Shown: in pieces, positions 34,837-43,557 of the stretch
Position numbering within the stretch: the first letter of the stretch is position 1
How the letters are laid out: every line of letters begins with the position of its first letter
Assembly: GCA_016200135.1 (NCBI GenBank)
Contig: JACQFI010000129.1
Coordinates: 20,468-84,467, forward strand
Origin: Planctomycetota bacterium
GTDB lineage: Bacteria > Planctomycetota > SZUA-567 > H5-PLA8
Direction of reading: 5' to 3'
DNA length: 64,000 nt
Position numbers and translations under genes: made by a program
Notes under the pieces: generated by a model
The model's input: only the letters and a program-made list of their open reading frames with translations
What the model was told of the DNA's origin: nothing
Database searches by the model: none

Positions 34837-36342
34837 ATGCAATGCTTCGTGGTGTGCACTCTCGTGCTGGCGGGCTGCGCTTGGCGGCTGGCTGCCGAGA
34901 CCGGCGGCGGCGCGGAGGCCGAGCGGCTCTTGAAGCAGCAGCTCCAAAATCCGCTGATGAAGTGCGAGGGTACGATCACCGGCGAGGGCGCCTGCTGGCA
35001 CGCGGCGTACGGCATGACCGAGTTCGTCGGCAAGTACCGCGCGACCAAGGACACTTCGTTCCTCGATGCCGCAGTGAAATACTACGACGCGCTCCTCGGC
35101 AAGCTGCACACCTCGCCCGACGGCTACAAGGGCTGGGTCGGGCCGTACATCTACGAAGCGAAGTACGTCTGCGATGTCCACATCGGCGACGCGATCCTGT
35201 TCAATCCGATGCTGGAGTTCGCCGAGGTGGTCCTGAAGGGCGGCGACTCGGCGCAGGCCGATAAGTACGGCAAAGACGCGCAGCGTTACGTGGACCTCGC
35301 CAAGCGGGAGCTCATCGAGAAGTGGGACAAGCGCGGGACATGGTACGAGGACGGCCCGTACGGCGGCTACTACTCCTGGGACCAATACCTCTCGACGGAC
35401 AACCAGAAGGAGTTTCAGAAGTCTCCGGCGAAGAACTCGCGCATGAGCCTCCCGTTCAACAAGAACATGGCCATGGGCGTCGCGCTGCTGCGCCTATTCC
35501 GAATCACCGGCGAGAAGATTTATCGCGAGAAAGCGCTGCGCATCTTCAACGCGACCAAGAGCCGCATGAGCCTCTTCGAAGACCACTACGTCTGGAATTA
35601 CTGGGAACCCCTGGGCTCCTGGGACGTTGATACCGCCGCGCCCAACAGCCTTTGCCACTGGGTGAATGTGCATCCGTACCGCGACTATCAGGCGGGCGAG
35701 GTCGCGGACATCGTGGAGGCGTACCACACGGGCGTCACGTTCTCCAAACAGGACATGCAGCGCATCCTCAACACCAACCTGAAGGTGATGTGGAACGGCG
35801 ACAAGCAGAACCCCAAGTGGCTGAACTCGAACGCCGCGGCCTGGAAGGCAGCGCTCGGCGCAATGCCCGAGATCAAAGTCCCGAAGGACGGGCATTTCGA
35901 TCGCTTGGCCGGATGCCTGTGGAAGAGCCTCGCCGACTTCGATCCCACCGTCCGCGAACTGGCCAAGGGCGAATTTGCCACGCCGCCCAGCTTCGACCGC
36001 AAGCACGCCGATCTTCCCGCAACCGAGTTCACGGTCGCGATGAACTCGAACGCGCAACTCTCCATGACCTGCGTCCTGCCGGCGGCGGTTGACCGCAGCA
36101 CGGGGGCGTCGGTGGTCAGCAAGAGTCTGGTGGCGGGCGAACTTGAGGTAGCGCTTTATTCGGCCGGCGGCGCCAAGAAGGTGGCCGCCATTTACTCGGG
36201 TAAGACACCCGGCGGCACGGACGGACGCGAGGGCGTCCTCGTGCTGGCTTGGAAACCGGATGCCGAGGTCCCCGCCGGTGCTTACCGCGTACGCTGGACC
36301 CTGAAAGACGGGTTCCGGGAGTACGCCATCAGCCTGAAGTGA
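34837..36342 (+). CDS. lipoprotein with alpha/alpha-toroid glycan-active fold
   Basis: A 501-residue exported protein from ATG 34837, chosen because GGAGG (34824-34828) is eight bases upstream. The lipobox is VLAGC at about residue 14, so it is probably a lipoprotein. The middle (about 30-370) has repeated helix pairs with aromatic pockets (GEGACWHAAYGMTEFVGKY, GYYSWDQYLS, DHYVWNYWEPLGSWD), as in alpha/alpha-barrel glycosidases or lyases. A beta-type domain closes the protein (about 400-501). A carbohydrate substrate is likely, but no family is firmly recognised. The GH18-like gene and the regulator follow. Confidence 0.7.
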   Translation: MQCFVVCTLVLAGCAWRLAAETGGGAEAERLLKQQLQNPLMKCEGTITGEGACWHAAYGMTEFVGKYRATKDTSFLDAAVKYYDALLGKLHTSPDGYKGWVGPYIYEAKYVCDVHIGDAILFNPMLEFAEVVLKGGDSAQADKYGKDAQRYVDLAKRELIEKWDKRGTWYEDGPYGGYYSWDQYLSTDNQKEFQKSPAKNSRMSLPFNKNMAMGVALLRLFRITGEKIYREKALRIFNATKSRMSLFEDHYVWNYWEPLGSWDVDTAAPNSLCHWVNVHPYRDYQAGEVADIVEAYHTGVTFSKQDMQRILNTNLKVMWNGDKQNPKWLNSNAAAWKAALGAMPEIKVPKDGHFDRLAGCLWKSLADFDPTVRELAKGEFATPPSFDRKHADLPATEFTVAMNSNAQLSMTCVLPAAVDRSTGASVVSKSLVAGELEVALYSAGGAKKVAAIYSGKTPGGTDGREGVLVLAWKPDAEVPAGAYRVRWTLKDGFREYAISLK

Positions 36343-36363
36343 GCCCAGAAGCCGGACACGGCG

Positions 36364-36738
36364 CTACTCGTACCCCAATTCCGCCAGCCGGTCTTCGTCC
36401 AGCCCGAAGTGGTGCCCAATCTCGTGGAGCACCGTCGTCTGGATCTCGTGGATAATCTCGTCCTCGGTCTCGAAGTCTTCTACAAACGATGCATAAAAGA
36501 GGGTGATCCGTGGCGGCAGGTCGGGCGGATCGCCCTCGTTCTGTTCGGTCAGCGGCGCGCCCTCATAGAGACCGTAAAGACCATCGTCTTCGGGGATTTC
36601 CATCTCGCGGAGCAGTTCCTTGCTTGGACGATCCTTAATGGTGATCACGCAGTTCTCGAGGAACGGTTTGAACTCATCCGGTATGGCTTCAATGGCCGTC
36701 TGGGCAATGCGCTCGAATCTCTTTCGCGTCAGCGCCAT
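36364..36738 (-). CDS. small metallopeptidase-like zincin
   Basis: A protein of about 124 residues with the zinc motif HEIGHHFG (HExxHxxG type) near residue 105. It belongs to the short 'metallopeptidase family' (MMCAP2-like), which contains PRITLFYASFVEDF and TTVLHEIGHHFGLDEDRL. The substrate is unknown and no signal is seen. The ATG at 36738 (MALTRKRF) is preferred over one at 36747 because AAGG lies nine bases upstream of it. It converges with the lipoprotein gene. Confidence 0.85.
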   Translation of the reverse strand: MALTRKRFERIAQTAIEAIPDEFKPFLENCVITIKDRPSKELLREMEIPEDDGLYGLYEGAPLTEQNEGDPPDLPPRITLFYASFVEDFETEDEIIHEIQTTVLHEIGHHFGLDEDRLAELGYE

Positions 36739-36829
36739 AATCGTCATCCTTGCCGCCAGACTGCTTGGGGAGTTTTAAGCCTCACGCAGAAATAATCCAC
36801 TTCAGCCTTGTCGAAGCGAAAAAACGGTG

Positions 36830-36847
36830 TAGATACCTATGTACCTA
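36830..36847. promoter_or_regulatory. inverted-repeat operator before regulator gene
   Basis: TAGATAC (36830-36836) and GTACCTA (36841-36847) are inverse complements with one mismatch, separated by CTAT. The site ends eight bases before the GGAGGT ribosome site of the regulator gene, a typical place for autorepression. Confidence 0.5.
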
Positions 36848-36869
36848 AGTTAATGGAGGTGCAAAATAT

Positions 36870-38009
36870 ATGGTTAACACCCTTCAAAATAAGCGCTTGT
36901 GGGCTCTCCCCAAGACAAGTCATATTCCACTTTATCAGCAGATTCAAGAGTGTGTAATGGCCCACATCGAGGCTGGGCGGTTTAAACCGGGCGATCCGCT
37001 CCCCTCTTATCCGTGGCTCTCCCGAACGCTTGGCGTCGCCGACAAGACCGTCCGACAAGCCTACGCCGAACTGAATCGCTTGGGCGTCCTGGAGATCAAG
37101 AAGGGCAAGGGCACGTTTGTTACCGGCCGGCGCGAGGCCGGCGGGGGGAGTCGGGCCGTCCGGACAGGGGTGCTCGGCGTCCTGCCGCCGAACCTGCCCA
37201 TTGAGATCGCCGAGGACTCTTTCTTCTGGAACGCTATGCGGGCGATCCAGGAAGCTGCCTTTGGTGAACACCTCGACTCGCTAGTCCTCAACCGCGGCAG
37301 CGACCTCCGCGCCCCCGGCCAAGCCGAACGCTTCGCCGACCCACGTCGCTTCGACGGCCTGATCGTCCTGGCCGGACCCGTGGAAGAGTTCCTCGCGCGG
37401 GTCCAGAGCCTCAAAATGCCGGTCGTCCTGGCCGATGCCCAGGCCCCCGGGCTGCCCATCGACTCCGTTTCCTTCGACAACGCCGGCGCTGCGGGAGAAC
37501 TTACTCTGCGCCTGATCGGCCTGGGCCACCAGAAGATCGGCTTCGTGCGCATCCCGCGCGGGCAGCCCGCGGCCGAACGCGAGGCCGGCTACCGCCACGC
37601 CATGGGCGCCGCCGGCCTGCCGGTGCGCCCGGCCTGGGTGGTGAACGTGGACGTCGATCTCGGCGAGTCCGGCGCCTCGGGCATCGATACGCTCCTGGGC
37701 GAAGGCGTAACCGCGCTCGTGGCCTTCAATGGGAATCTTGCCCTTACAGCCGCCGAATGCGCCCAGCGCCGCGGCCTTGCGGTTCCGCGCGACCTCTCCA
37801 TCGCCGCCACCGCCTCCGCGGGGAACTGGCTCCTGCACGGTGGCGTGAGACTCGAGGCGGCAGTCTTCGATGCCAACGAACTCGGACGGCGCTCCGTACG
37901 GCGCCTCGTCGATTTGATCCAAGGCGCCGATCTCCAGCCCCGGCGCGACGTCATCAAGGCCACGCGGGCCGAAGGCGCGAGCATCGCCGCGCCCAAGCCC
38001 ATTGCATGA
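36870..38009 (+). CDS. GntR-HTH / LacI-like sugar-binding regulator
   Basis: A 379-residue AraR-type chimera. An N-terminal GntR winged helix (about 15-90: PLYQQIQECVMAHIEAGRF, PSYPWLSRTLGVADKTVRQA, GKGTFVTG) is followed by a LacI/PBP1-like ligand-binding domain (about 97-370: FDGLIVLAGPVEEF, DSVSFDNAGAAGELTLRLIG, LVAFNGNLALTAAECA). Proteins of this type bind a sugar effector and repress glycan-use genes. GGAGGT nine bases before the ATG sets the start. The GH18-like gene follows by 13 bases, so regulator and enzyme are probably co-transcribed. Confidence 0.9.
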   Translation: MVNTLQNKRLWALPKTSHIPLYQQIQECVMAHIEAGRFKPGDPLPSYPWLSRTLGVADKTVRQAYAELNRLGVLEIKKGKGTFVTGRREAGGGSRAVRTGVLGVLPPNLPIEIAEDSFFWNAMRAIQEAAFGEHLDSLVLNRGSDLRAPGQAERFADPRRFDGLIVLAGPVEEFLARVQSLKMPVVLADAQAPGLPIDSVSFDNAGAAGELTLRLIGLGHQKIGFVRIPRGQPAAEREAGYRHAMGAAGLPVRPAWVVNVDVDLGESGASGIDTLLGEGVTALVAFNGNLALTAAECAQRRGLAVPRDLSIAATASAGNWLLHGGVRLEAAVFDANELGRRSVRRLVDLIQGADLQPRRDVIKATRAEGASIAAPKPIA

Positions 38010-38022
38010 AAGGCGGCACACT

Positions 38023-39180
38023 ATGAATACGAACCTCGCCCTCGCCAGTTTCCTGGTTTTCTCCGTACTTGGGTCGGCCTTGTCTGCTGAGTCCGCCCCG
38101 GCTGCGCCCAAGCGCACGGCCTACGCCTGGTTCCCGCACGATATGGACCCCAAGCTCAACGAGGACTGGAGCACCAAGGCCGTCGACTGGAGCGCGCTTA
38201 CGCACATCTGCTTCCGCGCGGTGACGCTCAAGCCTGACGGCAATGTTGAGATCGGCTGGGGCACTACCCCGGAGCGCATCAAGAAACTGGTGGAGGAGGC
38301 CCACCAGCATGGCGTGAAGGTCACGGTCCTCGCCTGGGGCACCACTGCGAAAGGCAGCTCGGAGTACCTCGCCAAGCACGCGGAAGAGATCGTCCAGGGC
38401 TTGCTCGACTTCGTAAAGGCGCACAACCTCGACGGCGTGAACATCGACGACGAGACTTGGGGCAAGGAAAACACCGAAACCAAAGGCCCCAACCGCGAAC
38501 TCGTCACCGCGTTCTTCAAGCTGCTCCACGACAAGTTCAAGGCCGCGCGCGCCGACTATCACCTCTCCTGGGCTTCAGGCCCCGTCATCTCGGCCGACGA
38601 CAAATACGGGGCGGCCTGGCCCGACTACAAATCCATCGCCGACTACATTGATGCCTTTACTTTCATGAGCTACTGCATGTGCCCGCCCACCGCGGGCTGG
38701 ACAGGCTCCGCGCAGCCCGTCGCCGGCGGCGGCAAGGTCGGCAATCATGCGCGCGATTACAGCACCGCCATCGACGATTACCTCGCCGCGACCGGCGGCC
38801 GTAAAGAGAAACTCGTGCTGGGCCTCGGAAACGCTCGCGGCGGAACCGAATGGGACGCCCGAACGGACCAGCCGCTCTCGGGATTCTCCGGCAAGCCGCG
38901 CACACTTTCGCCCGAACAGGCCCGTGCCAACGCCGAGAAGTACGGCCGGAAGTTCGACCCGCAGCAGCAAGCCCCGTGGTACTGCTACAAGAACGGCGAC
39001 GGATTCGTGCAGGGCTGGTACGAGGACGATGCGTCCCTCGCCGCGAAACTCAAGCTCGCGCGCGACAAGGATATTCAAGGCGTCTGTTTCTGGGTGCTCG
39101 ACGGGGTGAAAGAGCCGCCCGAGACCTTCAAGCTCGTGCACAAATGCTTATTGGGCGACCCGGACTCCGGTGTGAAGTAA
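38023..39180 (+). CDS. secreted GH18-like glycoside hydrolase
   Basis: A 385-residue protein with a signal peptide (LALASFLVFSVLGSALSA). The GH18 signature DxxxxDxE is DGVNIDDE, with catalytic acid E144 and D142. Other family segments are VTVLAWGT, FTFMSYCMCP and the last-strand CFWVLDG. It may cleave chitin-like or GlcNAc-containing glycans, but some GH18 proteins only bind. The ATG at 38023 is chosen because AGGCGG precedes it by seven bases. It sits directly after the regulator and ends one base before the DUF167 gene. Confidence 0.87.
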   Translation: MNTNLALASFLVFSVLGSALSAESAPAAPKRTAYAWFPHDMDPKLNEDWSTKAVDWSALTHICFRAVTLKPDGNVEIGWGTTPERIKKLVEEAHQHGVKVTVLAWGTTAKGSSEYLAKHAEEIVQGLLDFVKAHNLDGVNIDDETWGKENTETKGPNRELVTAFFKLLHDKFKAARADYHLSWASGPVISADDKYGAAWPDYKSIADYIDAFTFMSYCMCPPTAGWTGSAQPVAGGGKVGNHARDYSTAIDDYLAATGGRKEKLVLGLGNARGGTEWDARTDQPLSGFSGKPRTLSPEQARANAEKYGRKFDPQQQAPWYCYKNGDGFVQGWYEDDASLAAKLKLARDKDIQGVCFWVLDGVKEPPETFKLVHKCLLGDPDSGVK

Positions 39181-39181
39181 T

Positions 39182-39499
39182 ATGAACGCCCCCGCGCCCT
39201 CATCCGCGCCCCTGCCCTGCGTCGCGCTGCAAGGCGGCGGTGTCGAGTTCGAAGTGCTCGTCTCGCCTGGTTCCGTAAAGGCCTGCGTGCGAGGCATCCA
39301 CGGTTCGGCGCTCAAGGTGGCCGTGCACGCGCCACCCGAGAAAGGCAAGGCTAACTCCGAAGTCGAGGACCTCCTCGCCGCGTATTTCAGCCTCCCCTCG
39401 CGCCAAGTCCGCGTCGTGAGCGGCCTCACTTCGCGCAAGAAGCGCGTGCAGTGCATGGGCCTTACAGCGGCGCTGTTGCAGGCCAAGCTGGCGCGGTGA
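39182..39499 (+). CDS. DUF167/YggU-family protein
   Basis: A 105-residue DUF167 protein, beginning after a variable tail with VEFEVLVSPGSVKACVRGIHG and continuing LKVAVHAPPEKGKANSEVEDLLA and SRQVRVVSGLTSRKKRVQ. The family is widespread and of uncertain function, often near YggS, YggT or ProC genes. The start codon follows the GH18-like stop by one base, so it is probably translationally coupled. Confidence 0.92.
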   Translation: MNAPAPSSAPLPCVALQGGGVEFEVLVSPGSVKACVRGIHGSALKVAVHAPPEKGKANSEVEDLLAAYFSLPSRQVRVVSGLTSRKKRVQCMGLTAALLQAKLAR

Positions 39500-39558
39500 T
39501 TCTACCCGCATCCACCAGACGGAATGTCCTCGCAACCCTGCCATTCTCGAATGTTTAA

Positions 39559-39571
39559 GTGATTTAATCAC
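39559..39571. promoter_or_regulatory. GTGATTTAATCAC dyad upstream of propeller gene
   Basis: Perfect six-base arms around one central T in an AT-rich stretch, 60 bases before the propeller start. It resembles CRP/FNR-type half-sites, but the spacing is shorter than the CRP consensus. It is a candidate operator only. Confidence 0.35.
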
Positions 39572-39630
39572 GATAATTTCGAGCTTCGGGGTATGTAATG
39601 CGAGCTAAACGATCCGTGGGAGCACGTTCC

Positions 39631-41178
39631 ATGCACACGACCACACGCCCTAGCAACACCAATGCCTGCATGGCCGTAGTTCTATTCGGCCTGCTGCTGG
39701 GTGGAAACGCCTCGGCGGCCGAACCCTTGTTGGGCGCGCCTGAATTCCAGCCCTCGCCCGAACACCCGGTGGGGTGGCGCGGTGACGGTTCGGGGTCGTT
39801 TCCCGGCGCTACCCCGCCCTTCAAATGGAGTCTCGGCAAGGACGGCACGGCGACGAACATCGTCTGGCAGAGCGAGATGCCGTGCTACAGCACCAGTTCC
39901 GTGATCGCTGTCCGCGACCGCCTCTTTACCACCGGCAACGACTACAGCCTGATCTCCGTGGACAAAAAGACCGGCCGGATCCTGTGGGTGCGCCCGGTCA
40001 GTCCCTACGATGCGGCCACAAAAGAGGACCGGGAGGCGCATAAGGACGCGTTTGTGCAGCTCGACACGCTGGCGCAGAAGCGCGACGCGCTCGCCGCCAA
40101 GATTCCTACTGCCGCTCCGGCCGAGATCGGCAAACTGGGCCAGGAGATGACCAAGCTCGAGAAGGAAATGGAGAAGGTGCTGAAGGAGTCGGATAAGGAG
40201 AAATACAAGAGCACCGGCATGAGCTACTCCGACGGCGGATTCATGGCGACCACGCCCACCTCCGACGGCGCACTGGTCTTCGCCTGGAATGCCTGGGGGG
40301 TAACGGCCTGCTTCGATTTGAATGGGGAGCGCAAATGGATCCGGTTCGATAAGTTGCGGCCGCAGGAACACGGGCATTACGGTTCGCCCCTGCTGGTGGA
40401 TGACAAAGTGATCATTTACGTTGGTTGGCGCTACATGGCGCTGGACAAACAGACGGGCAAAGAAATCTGGACTTCGGAATATCACCAGCCATTGGAAGTT
40501 TGGCATAGTTATTGGTACGGATCGCACCTGGCGACTCGTATCGGCGGTGAAAAAGTAATCGTGGCCGGAGACGGCAGCCTCCTACGGGCCAAGGATGGGC
40601 GGCGCTTTATTATAGGAAAAGCGATGCAGGCGAGCTCGCCGATTCTGTGCAAGGATCGTGTCTTCTGGATCTCGATCGACAGTGTTTTCAGTTACGTCCT
40701 GCCCTCAAGCACCGATGGTAAAACGACTCCCGCAATCCAGAAGTATACATTCGATTTCAAGGCGTCGGGGTACATGTCGACGTCACCGCTGTATCACGAC
40801 GATTTGATTTATATTTTGGGAAGCAATCCCATTCTTTTCGTATACGAATCAAAGCCCGATAAACTCGTCTATTCCAAGGACCTCAATTTGGGCGATACGC
40901 CCAAGCGCGGTGACCGCCCCTACGGCTGCGGCCTTTGCGCCTCGCCGAGCTTCGCCGGCGGCAAGATTTTCCTACAGAGCAATTTCGGGACGACGCTCGT
41001 GCTCGAACCGGGCCGCGAATACAAGGAACTCGCGCGGAACACCATCGAGCGGCATTTCCCGTTCAACTACAAGGACGACATGCTGGAGGGCACCGTCAGC
41101 AATCCCTACTTCGAAGGCGAGCGCATCTACTACCGCGCCCAGCGCTATCTCTATTGCATCGGGGCCACGGGGAAATAA
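39631..41178 (+). CDS. secreted PQQ-type beta-propeller protein (paralogue A)
   Basis: A 515-residue exported propeller. The signal peptide ends near NASA-AEP, followed by PEHPVGWRGDGSGSFPGATPP, a motif shared by a PVC-group family. PQQ-type blades are recognised by GRILWVRPV, SVDKKTG and ALDKQTGKEIWTSE. A helical insertion of about 60 residues (KDAFVQLDTLAQKRDALAAK and KLEKEMEKVLKESDKEKYK) interrupts the early blades. It lacks tryptophan-docking residues that would prove a quinone cofactor, so it may be a structural or catalytic scaffold. ATG 39631 has GGGAG at 39618-39622. Paralogue of the protein at 58811. Confidence 0.85.
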   Translation: MHTTTRPSNTNACMAVVLFGLLLGGNASAAEPLLGAPEFQPSPEHPVGWRGDGSGSFPGATPPFKWSLGKDGTATNIVWQSEMPCYSTSSVIAVRDRLFTTGNDYSLISVDKKTGRILWVRPVSPYDAATKEDREAHKDAFVQLDTLAQKRDALAAKIPTAAPAEIGKLGQEMTKLEKEMEKVLKESDKEKYKSTGMSYSDGGFMATTPTSDGALVFAWNAWGVTACFDLNGERKWIRFDKLRPQEHGHYGSPLLVDDKVIIYVGWRYMALDKQTGKEIWTSEYHQPLEVWHSYWYGSHLATRIGGEKVIVAGDGSLLRAKDGRRFIIGKAMQASSPILCKDRVFWISIDSVFSYVLPSSTDGKTTPAIQKYTFDFKASGYMSTSPLYHDDLIYILGSNPILFVYESKPDKLVYSKDLNLGDTPKRGDRPYGCGLCASPSFAGGKIFLQSNFGTTLVLEPGREYKELARNTIERHFPFNYKDDMLEGTVSNPYFEGERIYYRAQRYLYCIGATGK

Positions 41179-41257
41179 TCCCGTCGTGGACGTATGGCAT
41201 TTCGAGTATGAAGGTGCCGGTTGCGCGCGCAACTTCCAGTTTTTCTAGATGAGTTCG

Positions 41258-42544
41258 TCAGCCGAAGATCTTGCCGATGATCCCGCTGCTGTTGCTGCCG
41301 GGGCCGTCGCGCTTGCGGCGGCGCACGGAGGCCGGGCGGTGCACGCCGGAGGTCGGGCGCGGCGGGCTGATGCGGCCGGAGGAATTCGTATTCTCGCTGA
41401 CGCCGGAACGAATCTCGTCCACGGCGCGTTCGAGATCCTTGATCATGCTGGTCGCGCTCTGGTAGCGTTCACCGGGCTTCTTGCGCATCATGCGGTCGAG
41501 CACCTGGTAGACCAGCGGCGCGAGGCGCGGCTCCAGGCGCTTCATGGGTTCAGGCTCGTCGAAGACCTGCTTCTCCATGATTTCCTTGGCGTCCTTGCCG
41601 GTGAAGGGCACCTTACCGCTCAACATGCGGTAGAACGTGACGCCCAGGGAGTAGATGTCGGCGCGGTGGTCGAGCGGCAGGCCGCGCGCCTGTTCAGGCG
41701 CCATGTAATGCGGCGACCCGAAGACGCCTTCGCTCTGGTCGGCCTTGCCCTTCTCGTTGAGCGACTTCGCGATGCCGAGGTCCGCCAGGCGCACTTCGCC
41801 CGCTTCGGTGAGCATCAGGTTGTCGGGCTTGATGTCGCAGTGAACGATGGCGACCTTCTCGGCGTACTCGAGCGCCTTCGCCGCCTGGAGCACGATCTCG
41901 GTGGCGCGAAGCTGGTCGAGCTTGCGCCCGCGGCTGATCAGGTCCTGCACCGAGCCGCCGCCGACGAATTCCATGCTCAGGTAATAGACACTGTTCTCCT
42001 GGCCGACCTCGTGGACGCCGATCACGTTGGGATGATTCAAGCGCCCGGCCGCGCGCGCTTCGGAGAGGAAGCGCTCGACGAAGGTGCGGTCGGCGGTGAG
42101 GTCCGGCGTTAGGATCTTGAGCGCAACCATGCGGCCCAGCGCCATCTGCGTGGCCTTGTAGACCTCGCCCATGCCGCCCACGCCGATGCGCGTCTGGATG
42201 TGGTAGCCGCCGATCTTCTGCCCCGCGAGATGCCCTTCGCTCTTCTCGGAGTCCGACTGGAAGCTGAAGAGCGACTCGCCGGCGCGGATGGTGTCGCCAA
42301 ACGCGAGCATCGTCTCCGACTGGATCTTCACGCCGTTGACGAACGTGCCGTTGTGGCTCTCCATGTCGCCGATGGTGAAGAGCCCGCCGGTCTTCTCAAT
42401 CTTGAAGTGCTGGCGCGAGATCAGGTAATCGGTGAGGACAAGATTGCAGGTATTGAGGCGTCCAACGACATATGAGAGGTCCTCGGGCCCCAGATTGAGG
42501 CTCAGGCCCTTCTCGGCACCACGTTCGACGACCAACCGCGGCAT
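41258..42544 (-). CDS. FHA-domain Ser/Thr protein kinase
   Basis: A 428-residue cytoplasmic kinase. The FHA domain is at about 1-95 (VVGRLNTCNLVLTDYLISRQHF, ESHNGTFVNG). The kinase domain is at about 113-375, with the P-loop GVGGMGEVYKA, the VALK lysine, catalytic loop HCDIKPDNLML (the usual HRD is HCD) and DLG for DFG. GSPHYMAPEQ marks the P+1 loop. The C-terminal tail is disordered and basic, with no membrane helix. FHA-kinases form phospho-dependent signalling complexes in PVC bacteria; the substrate is unknown. ATG 42544 has GGGGAA upstream. Confidence 0.94.
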   Translation of the reverse strand: MPRLVVERGAEKGLSLNLGPEDLSYVVGRLNTCNLVLTDYLISRQHFKIEKTGGLFTIGDMESHNGTFVNGVKIQSETMLAFGDTIRAGESLFSFQSDSEKSEGHLAGQKIGGYHIQTRIGVGGMGEVYKATQMALGRMVALKILTPDLTADRTFVERFLSEARAAGRLNHPNVIGVHEVGQENSVYYLSMEFVGGGSVQDLISRGRKLDQLRATEIVLQAAKALEYAEKVAIVHCDIKPDNLMLTEAGEVRLADLGIAKSLNEKGKADQSEGVFGSPHYMAPEQARGLPLDHRADIYSLGVTFYRMLSGKVPFTGKDAKEIMEKQVFDEPEPMKRLEPRLAPLVYQVLDRMMRKKPGERYQSATSMIKDLERAVDEIRSGVSENTNSSGRISPPRPTSGVHRPASVRRRKRDGPGSNSSGIIGKIFG

Positions 42545-42619
42545 ACCGGTTCCCCGACTCTCGCCGTCCTTAACTTTGCCTCACGCGAGCGGCGTTGTCC
42601 AATCCTTACCGCACGACCA

Positions 42620-43453
42620 TCAAGACCCGCGACCAAGTTCCCGGCTGCGCTCGGCAGCACGGCGCACGGCCGCGGCGATCTTCGCCTTCACGCCGTCGGA
42701 ATCCAGTCTTTCCACCGCGGCCTGCGTGGTTCCGTTGGGGCTCGTCACGCGCTTGCGCAGTTCCTCGGGCGGCAAGCCGGTCTCTTCGAGCATCTTCGCC
42801 GCGCCGAGGCACGTGCGGGCCGCGAGCTTCAGCGCCTGCTCCTTGGTGAAGCCCTCCGCTACGCCCGCGTCCACCATGGCCTCGACGAGATAGAAGAGAT
42901 ACGCCGGGCCCGATCCCGAGAGCCCCGTCACCGCGTCGATCATCGGCTCGGGCACGCGCATCACGATCCCGGCGCTCGAAAAGAGCGCCTCGACGGCCGC
43001 AAGATCCCGGTCGGTCGCATGCTTGCCGCCGCTGATGCAGGAGGCGCCGAGCCCCACCAGCATGGGCGTGTTCGGCATCACGCGGACCACGCGCGCGCCC
43101 GCGGGCAGTGGCTTTTCCAAACGAGCCGTCGGCACGCCGGCGCAGATTGAGGCCAGCAGATGCCGCTGGGGCTCAAAGACCGGCGCGACGCCTGCCAGCA
43201 CTTCGTCCACCTGCTGCGGCTTTACGCAAAGCACGAGGACATCGCCATGCGTCACCACCGCACGATTGTCGGTGGTCGCCTTTACGCCCAGGTCTTTCTC
43301 GAACAACGTTCGGCGTTCGAGCGAGATATCGCTTGCAATAACGCCCTGCTTGGTCACGAGCCCGGCCTTCAGGACGCCGCGCAGGAGCGCCTCGGCCATA
43401 TTGCCGGCGCCGATCAAGCCCAGCGTGCGGATTGTTACTGCGGAAGTAGCCAA
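42620..43453 (-). CDS. proC: pyrroline-5-carboxylate reductase
   Basis: ProC, the last step of proline synthesis (P5C to proline using NAD(P)H). The 277-residue protein has the Rossmann start LGLIGAGNMAEALLRG and the family block TGLSGSGPAYLFYLVEAMVDAG. It ends with the typical TSPNGTTQAAVERLD. The length matches. It lies on the same strand as yggS upstream with a 104-base gap. Confidence 0.96.
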   Translation of the reverse strand: MATSAVTIRTLGLIGAGNMAEALLRGVLKAGLVTKQGVIASDISLERRTLFEKDLGVKATTDNRAVVTHGDVLVLCVKPQQVDEVLAGVAPVFEPQRHLLASICAGVPTARLEKPLPAGARVVRVMPNTPMLVGLGASCISGGKHATDRDLAAVEALFSSAGIVMRVPEPMIDAVTGLSGSGPAYLFYLVEAMVDAGVAEGFTKEQALKLAARTCLGAAKMLEETGLPPEELRKRVTSPNGTTQAAVERLDSDGVKAKIAAAVRRAAERSRELGRGS

Positions 43454-43557
43454 GCCTTGTGAGGCTCCAGGGACCGTTTGAGTTGGGCCGCGATCTTAAC
43501 GCACCTTGCGCGAATTCCAATACCCAAACATTCGCGCCGCCTGGTTGCCCGATCCTC

